Assembly: GCA_007119095.1 (NCBI GenBank)
Contig: SKQI01000010.1
Span: 1-46,937 of the forward strand
Source of the DNA: Wenzhouxiangella sp.
GTDB taxonomy: Bacteria; Pseudomonadota; Gammaproteobacteria; Xanthomonadales; Wenzhouxiangellaceae
Reading direction: 5' to 3'
DNA: 46,937 nucleotides
In this document: positions 40,134 to 46,937 of the stretch, piece by piece
How positions within the stretch are numbered: the first letter of the stretch is position 1
Layout: every line of letters starts with the position of its first letter
The notes under the pieces: generated by a model
Database searches by the model: none
Told to the model about the DNA's origin: nothing
What the model saw: the letters and a program-made list of their open reading frames with translations, nothing else
Made by a program: the position numbers and the translations under genes

Positions 40134-41233
40134 CAGTGGTGGCCTCCGTCTTCAGGGAACTGCTCGGCGTAGGCGCGTTGTTCAACCAGATCATGCGGCA
40201 GCTCCTGGTACATGTAATCGAACATGGCCGTGACCGGCTGCGGATCGTTCTGAACCGTGTCGATGTACTCGTCGGCAGCCTGCTGGACGAATTGTGTGCA
40301 TTCGTTGACCAGCTCCTGTTCACGCTGCTCATCCCATGCGCCCTGATCGATCAGGTAGCGTCGCAGACGCTTCAGCGGTTCTTTTTCCGCGGCCTGGTCG
40401 ACTTCTTCCTGGGGGCGATATCGGCGTGCGTCATCTGCCGTGGTGTGGTCGCTGAGACGATAGGTCAGCATTTCGATGACGAATGCGCCTTTGCCAGCAC
40501 GGGCGGCGGAGATCGCTTTCTCCATCGCCCACAGGCAGGCAATCAGGTCGTTGCCGTCAACCTGAATGCTGGGCAGGCCGCCGGCGATACCCTTCTGTGC
40601 CAGTGTCGAGGCAGTGTTCTGCTTGGAACGCGGCACCGAGATGGCCCATTGATTGTTGACGATGACCAGCACCAGCGGCAGTTTCCAAGCGCTGGCGGCA
40701 TTGATGGCCTCGAGGAAGTCGCCTTTCGACGATCCGCCGTCGCCGACAATGGATACGGCTACCCGCTCCTCGTTCTTGAGCTTGTAGGCCATCGCTGCCC
40801 CGGCTGCGTGCAGGCATTGGGTCGCAATGGGAACGCACCAGGCGAAGTCATGGCGCGGGCTGGAGAAGTCGTTGCCACGCTCGTCGCCACCCCAGTATAG
40901 GAGTACTTCCGACATCTTGACCCCGCGATAGAACTGCGCACCGTACTCACGATACATCGGTGCCAGGCAGTCTTCCTCGCGCATGGCAGCGCCGATGGCG
41001 ACATGCGCGGCCTCATGCCCGAGGCTGGAAGCGTAGGTGCCGAGCTTGCCGGTTCGCTGCAGGGCAATGGCCTTCTTGTCGAATGCCCGGGTCAGGGTCA
41101 TCAACCGATACAAATCGGTCAGCCGGTCGAAATCCCTGGCGACCGCCGGCACGTGCTGCTCGTCGAGCAACTTGCCGTCTTCGCCAAGGAACTGAAAGTG
41201 ATCCACCTTGAAAGCGGCGACTGTCCGCGCCAT
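40133..41233 (-). CDS. pdhA: 2-oxo acid (pyruvate) dehydrogenase E1 alpha subunit
   Basis: 366 residues from ATG 41233 (MARTVAAFKVDHFQFL), preceded by a GAGG ribosome binding site; an ATG 17 codons upstream is less supported. The thiamine diphosphate motif is GDGGSSKGDFLEAINAASAWKLPLVLVIVNN (GDG to NN). Also RTGKLGTYASSLGHEAAHV and the phosphorylation-loop-like YRLSDHTTADDARRYR. The heterotetrameric form differs from the single-chain AceE of enteric bacteria. Pyruvate and branched-chain oxo acids are both possible substrates. Confidence 0.93.
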   Translation of the reverse strand: MARTVAAFKVDHFQFLGEDGKLLDEQHVPAVARDFDRLTDLYRLMTLTRAFDKKAIALQRTGKLGTYASSLGHEAAHVAIGAAMREEDCLAPMYREYGAQFYRGVKMSEVLLYWGGDERGNDFSSPRHDFAWCVPIATQCLHAAGAAMAYKLKNEERVAVSIVGDGGSSKGDFLEAINAASAWKLPLVLVIVNNQWAISVPRSKQNTASTLAQKGIAGGLPSIQVDGNDLIACLWAMEKAISAARAGKGAFVIEMLTYRLSDHTTADDARRYRPQEEVDQAAEKEPLKRLRRYLIDQGAWDEQREQELVNECTQFVQQAADEYIDTVQNDPQPVTAMFDYMYQELPHDLVEQRAYAEQFPEDGGHH

Positions 41234-41320
41234 GTCTCTACCTCGTCGGTTTGAATCCGTCTGGAATTTCGCGAGCCCTGCCATCTTGATTTCAATTCGG
41301 TGGCTTGGGGCAAGCCCGCT

Positions 41321-41350
41321 ATTATACGCTGCATGACGGGGGAGGTTAAA
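41321..41350 (-). promoter_or_regulatory. Promoter of the pdhABC series with overlapping dyad
   Basis: On the minus strand a perfect -10 TATAAT occupies 41326-41321. A weak -35 (TTTAAC, 41350-41345, spacer 18) lies inside an imperfect palindrome GGAGGTTAAACTTCC (41341-41355). Transcription from about 41314 would leave an 80-base leader whose first bases can pair (GGCTT/AAGCC). A regulator binding the palindrome would block the -35. Confidence 0.5.
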
Positions 41351-41382
41351 CTTCCGCCCTGATCAGATTGAGCTGTGGAGCC

Positions 41383-42231
41383 ATGTCAACGACCGATAAT
41401 CAGCGCGAGCTGGAATCCTCGATAACAACAGATCTTGCCGACCGGCTGGATTACTCCAGCTACCTTCGTCTCGACCGCATCCTGGATGCGCAAACCCTGC
41501 TATCCGACCCTCCGCACCACGATGAGTTGCTGTTCATCATTCAGCATCAGACCAGCGAGCTCTGGTTCAAGCTGGTGATCCACGAACTGCAGGCGGCCAT
41601 TCGTCAGCTGATCGAAGATGACCCGGGGCCCTGCATGAAAATTCTGGCCAGGGTCAAGCTGGTGCAGCAGCAGCTATTCAATCAATGGGCCGTGCTGGAA
41701 ACGCTGACCCCAAGTGAATACCGGGAGTTTCGTGACCGGCTGGGCGACTCCTCCGGTTTCCAGTCCTGGCAGTATCGGCTGGTCGAATTCCTGCTTGGCA
41801 ACAAGAACCCGCAGATGCTGAAGCTGTTTGACCATGATGGACAGGCGCGCGACCGTCTGCAGCGCGCGCTGGAGTCTCCAAGCATTTACGATGAGTTTCT
41901 GCGCTACCTTCACCGTCGCGGCCACGCAGTGCCCGAAGCGCTGGTTGAACGCGACTGGTGCGTGGCGCATCGCCGCACCCCTGAGCTGGTGCCGGTCTTC
42001 GTCAATATTTATCGCAACACCGAGCGCTACTGGGATGAGTACGCCTTGTGCGAGCGATTGGTCGATGTGGAGGAGTCGTTTCAGTTATGGCGCTTTCGGC
42101 ACCTTAAAACGGTCGAGCGTATCATCGGTTTCAAAAGGGGGACGGGCGGCTCAAGTGGTGTCGGCTTTCTGAAGCAGGCGCTGGAGCTGACTTTCTTTCC
42201 AGAATTGCTGGATGTGCGCACGGAGCTCTGA
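41383..42231 (+). CDS. kynA: Tryptophan 2,3-dioxygenase
   Basis: Haem enzyme opening the indole ring of tryptophan to N-formylkynurenine, 282 residues from ATG 41383 with GGAG just upstream. Seen: LDYSSYLRLDRILDAQ, FIIQHQTSELWFKLVIHEL (distal haem/substrate residues), and RFRHLKTVERIIGFKRGTGGSSG, which carries the haem-ligand His and the substrate-binding GTGG loop. No other kynurenine-pathway gene is in the window. Divergent from pdhA. Confidence 0.95.
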   Translation: MSTTDNQRELESSITTDLADRLDYSSYLRLDRILDAQTLLSDPPHHDELLFIIQHQTSELWFKLVIHELQAAIRQLIEDDPGPCMKILARVKLVQQQLFNQWAVLETLTPSEYREFRDRLGDSSGFQSWQYRLVEFLLGNKNPQMLKLFDHDGQARDRLQRALESPSIYDEFLRYLHRRGHAVPEALVERDWCVAHRRTPELVPVFVNIYRNTERYWDEYALCERLVDVEESFQLWRFRHLKTVERIIGFKRGTGGSSGVGFLKQALELTFFPELLDVRTEL

Positions 42232-42333
42232 AGGGCCAGCCTGAATCGCCACAGTGTAGACGCCCGGTCGACTGAAAGGGCTATCCCGATCATTTTTGGC
42301 GGTTTTTTGCAGTTCGCGGAAACCTACTTGTTG

Positions 42334-42342
42334 TGCCATAAT
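42334..42342 (+). promoter_or_regulatory. Extended -10 promoter upstream of the acylase gene
   Basis: TG (42334-42335) one base before CATAAT (42337-42342) forms an extended -10 element; no good -35 is seen at the right distance. Transcription would start about 30 bases before the acylase ATG. Confidence 0.45.
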
Positions 42343-42380
42343 CGAGCGTCCAAACAACCAAAATGACGGGGATTTTCAAT

Positions 42381-45269
42381 ATGAGGCGACTACTGTTGTT
42401 CGCGGTCGGGCTTTGCGCCGCCGCCGCTCTGCAAGCGCAGGTATCGGTGCCGCGCCTGGGTTCGGATGTGACCGTATTCACCGATGCCAACGGCATTCCG
42501 ACCATCGTCGGTGAAACCGAGGCTGATGTGACCTTCGTGCAGGGTTATCTGCATGCAGCCGATCGTTTCTTCCAGATGGATTTTCTGCGCCGGGCTGCCA
42601 GTGGCACGCTGGGCGAGCTGGTCGGCCAGCCGGCGCTGGCCAACGACATCCAGCTGCGAACGCTGGGCCTGCGCCGGGCCGCATGGGCAACCTATACCCG
42701 GCTTGGTCCCGTTGAAAAGGCCTGGCTGAAGGCGTATGCCGATGGCGTCAATCATTTCCTGGCGACCAACCCTCTGCCCCCGGAGTACGGCGCAGCACTC
42801 GAGCTGACCACGGCCGAGCCCTGGTCGCCGGTCGATTCGCTGGTCATCGGCAAGCTGCTGGCTTTCCAGCTGTCATTTGACCAAAGCCTGTCGGCGATTG
42901 GCAACACCGTTCGGATCGGCACCTACCAGGCGGTCGGTGATGCCGTCGGCTTTGATGGTACGGCCCTGTTCCTGCAGGATCTGAATCTGACTATTCCGGT
43001 CGATGGCCGGGTCAGCATTCCGGACTTTTTCGAGCGCATCGGCATCATCGTGCCGGGTGCCGAGGACAGCCAGGCCGAGCAGGTTGAGGTTGCCGCATTG
43101 GCCGGTGTTGACGGTGAGCGTCAGGCCGCGCTGGATGCCGACCGTTCCCTGGTCGACAACATGGCACGTTTTGACGACGTCACGGTAGAACTGGGGCGGC
43201 GTTATCTTGACCGCGTTGAAGGGCTGCCGATCCTGAACGAGGGTCTTGATCTGGGCTCGAACTGGTGGGCTGTTTCCGGCGAGCACACCGAGTCTGGCTT
43301 CCCCCTGTTTGCCAACGATCCGCACCTCGGGCTGACAGTGCCACCGATTTTTATGAACGAAAACCTGGTAATACGTGATGACAGCCTGACTGTCAGCGGT
43401 GTGGTGTTCCCCGGCGCGCCGGTTCATGCGCAAGCTTGCACTGACTTCTTCTGCTGGGGCTCTACCGTCAACCGGCTCGATGTTACCGACGTTTTTCAGG
43501 ATCCGATTCTGGTCAACAACTTCGGTTTGCCCACGCATACCGTCCATCAAGGACAACCCGAACCCATCATTTATGCCTTCCAGACATATTTTCTGAATAC
43601 TCCGGGCAACGGTGTCATGGACGATGTCAACCGGGCAAGCGTTGGCTATGACGCCGGTGGCATCACTTTCATCGTTCCCCGCCGCAACAATGGTCCGATT
43701 CTCGAGCTGATGGATGATACGGCACTGACGGTGCAGTACACGGGCTGGGGCGCTACCTTCGAATTGTCAGCATTTCGCAGCTGGGCGCGGTCTCGTAGTC
43801 TGGATGATTTCGTTGCGGGTTTGCCGGACTTTGCATTCGGTTCCCAGAACTTCCTGTACGCCGATATTGAAGGCAACATTGCCTATTTCATCGGCGGCGA
43901 AGTGCCGCTTAGAGCTGACTTGCAGAACGATCTGATGCCTGATGGCGGTCGCCCACCCTGGTTTATCCGCGATGGCAGTGGTGATCTCAATCACGAATGG
44001 CTGATCGCAGATGAGCCGCAGCCTGGGCAGGCAACACCTTATGCCTTGATCCCGCGCGAGGAAATGCCGCAGATCATCAATCCGCCCTGGGGCTACCTGG
44101 CCAACGCCAACAACGACCCGGTTGGAACTTCGCTGGATGGTAATCCCCTCAGCCAGCTGCGGCCCGGCGGCAACGGCATCTATTATTTGAATACCTTTTA
44201 TTCCGACCTGCGTCAGGGCAGGGTTGATCGGGTCTTGCAGGATCTGGTTGCCCGAGGCGATGTCACCATTGACGACATGAAAGAGCTACAGGCCAACAAT
44301 CAGCTGCTGGACGCTGAACTGCTGCTGCCTTTCCTTCTGCAAGCTTTTGGCAATGCCGTTGATGAGAGCGCTCACCCGGCGCTTGCCGCGATCGGCGCCG
44401 ATGAGCGTATTCAGGAAGCCATGACTCGTCTCGCCGCTTGGGATTTCTCTACGCCAACCGGGCTTGAGGGTGGGTTCGATCCAGGCGGCGACCCGACCGG
44501 AAACAGCACGCCGACTGCTGAGCAGATCGCAGCCAGCGTGGCGGCCACGATCTACAGTGTCTGGCGCGGCGAAGTGATTGCCAACACCATCGACGCCACC
44601 CTGACGGCGGTCGGCCTGGGCGATGCACTGCCAGGGCAAAAAACAGCTTGGCGTGCGCTGGTCAATCAGCTCCGATTGTTCCCATTGACCCAAGGGCAGG
44701 CGGCATCGGGGTTGACCTACTTCAACGTGCCTGCATTACCGGACCTGGCGCCTGCCGACGCCCGCGACATCGTTCTCCTGGCTTCCTTGCAAAATACGCT
44801 GGATCGATTGGCATCGGATGATTTTGCAGCCGCATTTGCCAATTCGACTGATCAGAACGACTACCGTTGGGGCAAATTGCACCGCGTGGAGTTCGACCAT
44901 CCGCTCGATACGGCACCGTTCAACGTGCCACCGGCCGGTGGTTTCACGCCGGCCGTTGATGGACTGCCTGGCGTTGCCAGAGCCGGCGGTTTCGAAGCCG
45001 TCGATGCGTCTAGCCACAGTTCCCGGGCCCGCAACGTCAACAGCTTCATGTTCGGCAGCGGTGCGGCCCGCCGCAACGTTGCCGAGTTGACTCCGGATGG
45101 CCCGCAGGCCGAGGAAATCATTCCTGGGGGTCGCAGCGGGATTTTCCTCAGCCCCCTCTACACCAACCAGCTTCGCGGCTGGCTGGTCAATGATTATTTG
45201 CCGCTGAATATCGGTGAGGACGCTGCAGAGGGAAGCGCTGCGCAGGTAGTGACCTTCTCGCCGCAGTAA
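42381..45269 (+). CDS. Secreted penicillin acylase family N-terminal nucleophile hydrolase
   Basis: 962 residues from ATG 42381 (MRRLLLFAVGLCAAAALQAQ, a signal peptide), so periplasmic or exported. An ATG six codons earlier is possible. The alpha part (DANGIPTIVGETEADVTFVQGYLHAADRFFQMD) precedes the self-cleavage site: the chain is expected to break before Ser293 in LGSNWWAVSG, freeing the nucleophile, followed by FANDPHLGLTVPP. Family members cleave amides, including acyl-homoserine lactones and beta-lactams; specificity is not readable. Longer than the usual 750-850 residues, with a Pro/Gly-rich insertion near GGFDPGGDPTGNSTP. Confidence 0.9.
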   Translation: MRRLLLFAVGLCAAAALQAQVSVPRLGSDVTVFTDANGIPTIVGETEADVTFVQGYLHAADRFFQMDFLRRAASGTLGELVGQPALANDIQLRTLGLRRAAWATYTRLGPVEKAWLKAYADGVNHFLATNPLPPEYGAALELTTAEPWSPVDSLVIGKLLAFQLSFDQSLSAIGNTVRIGTYQAVGDAVGFDGTALFLQDLNLTIPVDGRVSIPDFFERIGIIVPGAEDSQAEQVEVAALAGVDGERQAALDADRSLVDNMARFDDVTVELGRRYLDRVEGLPILNEGLDLGSNWWAVSGEHTESGFPLFANDPHLGLTVPPIFMNENLVIRDDSLTVSGVVFPGAPVHAQACTDFFCWGSTVNRLDVTDVFQDPILVNNFGLPTHTVHQGQPEPIIYAFQTYFLNTPGNGVMDDVNRASVGYDAGGITFIVPRRNNGPILELMDDTALTVQYTGWGATFELSAFRSWARSRSLDDFVAGLPDFAFGSQNFLYADIEGNIAYFIGGEVPLRADLQNDLMPDGGRPPWFIRDGSGDLNHEWLIADEPQPGQATPYALIPREEMPQIINPPWGYLANANNDPVGTSLDGNPLSQLRPGGNGIYYLNTFYSDLRQGRVDRVLQDLVARGDVTIDDMKELQANNQLLDAELLLPFLLQAFGNAVDESAHPALAAIGADERIQEAMTRLAAWDFSTPTGLEGGFDPGGDPTGNSTPTAEQIAASVAATIYSVWRGEVIANTIDATLTAVGLGDALPGQKTAWRALVNQLRLFPLTQGQAASGLTYFNVPALPDLAPADARDIVLLASLQNTLDRLASDDFAAAFANSTDQNDYRWGKLHRVEFDHPLDTAPFNVPPAGGFTPAVDGLPGVARAGGFEAVDASSHSSRARNVNSFMFGSGAARRNVAELTPDGPQAEEIIPGGRSGIFLSPLYTNQLRGWLVNDYLPLNIGEDAAEGSAAQVVTFSPQ

Positions 45270-45291
45270 ACACCGCGGGGTTTTTTCTGAT

Positions 45292-45325
45292 AAACCGCAC
45301 CTCTCGGCCGGGGGGTGCGGTTTTT
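45292..45325 (+). terminator. Intrinsic terminator after the acylase gene
   Basis: AAACCGCACC (45292-45301) pairs with GGTGCGGTTT (45314-45323) around a 12-base loop, and TTTTT (45321-45325) follows the stem. It is the clearest Rho-independent terminator in the window, 22 bases after the stop. Confidence 0.88.
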
Positions 45326-45440
45326 GGGTATTAGTGGAAGTCTCGGGTGCGCTGACGCTGCCCTGATTTCTCGACGGCATGACTTGAAAGCAGCTCGCCT
45401 GGTAGCCATTGAACTAGATTGAACGCCATCGGACAATGTC

Positions 45441-45893
45441 ATGATCAATCTTCTCGAGCGCTTCGCACTCGCCCATACCCAGGTCACTCGTCTGAACGCC
45501 GATCTGACCGAGATCGTGCCCCCGGATCAGAAATTCAGCGCAAAGGTTGAGCTGAAATTGACCCCCAGGGAAATGCCGACCGATCAGGGGGTGCACCAGT
45601 TTCAGGTAACCGCGCGCATGCTGTGCCGGGGCAGCCGCGAGGCTGATTCTCCGGACAAGTCCCTGTTTACCATCGAGCTGGTCATGCAGGCGGTCTACCG
45701 ACAGTTCGCGGGAGAAACGCTCTCCTTTGAAAGCTTTTCTCAGAACCATGGTTCGCTCACGCGCCAGCTTTATCCATTGATGCACCACCAGCTGCAGCCG
45801 GTGTTCAAACAGTTTGGGCTTGATCAGGTGCGCCTGCCTTACGACCTCTTCAACCAATCTAAGGAACAGGCTCCTCAACGCCAGGTTCATTGA
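45441..45893 (+). CDS. Hypothetical protein, 150 residues, possibly SecB-like fold
   Basis: I do not recognise this family with confidence. The sequence opens MINLLERFALAHTQVTRLNADL. It alternates predicted strands (KFSAKVELKLTPREM, VHQFQVTARMLC, FTIELVMQAVYRQF) and ends with a helical part and QFGLDQVRLPYDLF. Strand content, length and the closing hydrophobic segment faintly recall SecB-type chaperones. No signal peptide or TM helix. It lies between the acylase terminator and the wax ester synthase, 60 bases ahead of the latter. Coding is supported by full-length openness and amino-acid composition. Confidence 0.65.
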   Translation: MINLLERFALAHTQVTRLNADLTEIVPPDQKFSAKVELKLTPREMPTDQGVHQFQVTARMLCRGSREADSPDKSLFTIELVMQAVYRQFAGETLSFESFSQNHGSLTRQLYPLMHHQLQPVFKQFGLDQVRLPYDLFNQSKEQAPQRQVH

Positions 45894-45953
45894 CCAGAGC
45901 GTCGCGTGCTGAGAGAATCAACGCTGCCTCTGCGAATGCCATAGGATCCGCTC

Positions 45954-46937
45954 TTGTCTACCGCTCGACGTGAACCGATCTCCAAGGTCGATACCGCCTG
46001 GTTGCGTATGGAGCAGCCGACCAACCTGATGATGATCACCGGGGTGATCGTGCTCTCCGAGCCGGTCGATTTCCAGCACTTCAAGGACATTATCAGCAAC
46101 CGTTTTCTGGCTTTTCCTCGCTTTCGTCAAAAAGCGGTTGACCACGTCCGGGGTTGCTGGTGGGAAGAAGATGAAAACTTCGAAATCAGTTCCCACGTCC
46201 GCCGCATTGCCCTGCCTGGAAAGGCCGGCAAGGCCGAGCTGGAAGAGTTCGTATCTGAACTGGCATCCACCCCGCTAGACAAGACCAAGCCCCTGTGGCA
46301 GTTCCACCTGGTCGAGAACTACAAGGACGGGCCTGCGGTGGTTTCCCGCATCCATCATTGCTATGCCGACGGCATTGCGCTGGTTCAAGTGCTGCTGTCG
46401 TTGACAGAGCGCAGTGTTGAGGCCTCAGAGCGCCTGGTTTCACAGGAACGCTGGAAGGAGCGACGAGCGGCCGAGTCCAACATATTTCGCCGCCTGATGG
46501 CGCCGGCGAAAGAGGGCCTGGACGCCGTTCAGCATGTCAGCCAGAAGGTCCTCGAAGAAGCTTTGCACCTGGTTCGCGAACCGCATCTGGCCCAGGACTA
46601 TGCCGTTGGTGCTGGACAGATCATGACCGAACTGGCCACAGCGCTGCTTTTGGAAGATGATCCGCCGTCACGTTTCAAGGGGCAGGTCGGTGTGCGCAAG
46701 AAGGTGGCGTTGGCCAAGCCCATCGCGCTGGAGGAGGTCAAGGCTGTCGGCAAGGCACTGGGCTGTACCGTCAATGATGTCCTGATTGCGGTCATGACAG
46801 GTGCCTTGCACCGCTACCTGGTCGAGAGCGGTGATGACCCTTCCGAGCTGACGATGCGAGCGACCGTGCCGGTGAATTTGAGGCCGTTGGAGCATGCCCG
46901 GGATCTTGGTAATCACTTCGGACTGGTTTTTCTGGAT
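45954..46937 (+). CDS. Wax ester synthase/diacylglycerol acyltransferase (3' part outside window)
   Basis: Bifunctional WS/DGAT enzyme that joins acyl-CoA to a long-chain alcohol or diacylglycerol for storage lipid. 328 codons are visible of about 450-500. The start is TTG 45954: an in-frame TAG at 45942-45944 excludes anything earlier and AGGA (45943-45946) is seven bases upstream. N-terminus STARREPISKVDTAWLRMEQPTN; catalytic HHCYADG at His134-Gly140; NDVLIAVMTGALHRYL and VPVNLRP near the visible end. The C-terminal part lies beyond the window. Confidence 0.9.
   Translation, partial: MSTARREPISKVDTAWLRMEQPTNLMMITGVIVLSEPVDFQHFKDIISNRFLAFPRFRQKAVDHVRGCWWEEDENFEISSHVRRIALPGKAGKAELEEFVSELASTPLDKTKPLWQFHLVENYKDGPAVVSRIHHCYADGIALVQVLLSLTERSVEASERLVSQERWKERRAAESNIFRRLMAPAKEGLDAVQHVSQKVLEEALHLVREPHLAQDYAVGAGQIMTELATALLLEDDPPSRFKGQVGVRKKVALAKPIALEEVKAVGKALGCTVNDVLIAVMTGALHRYLVESGDDPSELTMRATVPVNLRPLEHARDLGNHFGLVFLD

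Noticed and set aside
45270..45291. CCGCGGGGTTTTTT just after the acylase stop as a separate terminator
   Set aside because: No convincing stem forms directly before the T-run; the hairpin at 45292-45325 explains termination.

Overview
This is a gene-dense chromosomal window from a GC-rich gammaproteobacterium. Two blocks follow gene orders known from Pseudomonas and its relatives: ratA-rnfH-bamE-fur-recN-grpE-dnaK-dnaJ-dapB, and rne/rluC-lolC-lolD-comEC-exbB-exbD-msbA-lpxK-kdsB-phosphatase. A Wenzhouxiangella-like or Xanthomonadales/Chromatiales-like bacterium fits, but that is inferred from gene content only. I see no rRNA, tRNA, CRISPR array, prophage or insertion-sequence transposase.

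Layout. 1-838: start of malate dehydrogenase (mdh, cut by the window edge). 987-2623: ratA, rnfH, bamE and fur. 2659-9150: recN, then the heat-shock chaperones grpE, dnaK and dnaJ with sigma-32-type promoters, then dapB. 9243-13477: RNase E and, across a 758-base gap, the divergent pseudouridine synthase rluC. 13497-25275: a long plus-strand run for lipoprotein export (lolCD), DNA uptake (comEC), a proton channel pair (exbBD), lipid A/Kdo supply (msbA, lpxK, kdsB), a small tyrosine phosphatase, uvrC and pgsA. 25300-28040: a methyltransferase, an orphan PhnD-like periplasmic protein and ygfZ.

28082-32313 is a complete complex II locus: a 55-residue SDHAF4-type assembly factor, sdhCDAB, sdhE and a YgfX-like membrane protein, with ygfZ divergent from it. 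It combines both known kinds of SdhA maturation factor. mtgA and pilU follow. A 153-base nested palindrome fills the gap after pilU. From 41233 back to 34306 runs a minus-strand series: pyruvate (2-oxo acid) dehydrogenase E1 alpha, E1 beta and E2, a RimB-type protease, RimK, a DUF4126 membrane protein and an ALG10/DIE2-like membrane glycosyltransferase. The right end holds kynA, a large secreted penicillin-acylase-family enzyme with a clear terminator, an unknown 150-residue protein, and a wax ester synthase/diacylglycerol acyltransferase cut by the window edge.

Most of the window is housekeeping. The least ordinary points are the centred palindrome at 34150-34302, the small SDHAF4 gene whose promoter would place transcription start at its ATG, the bacterial ALG10-like protein, a ComEC with Gln in place of the first metal-ligand His, and a Fur with an insertion and a lost Cys.
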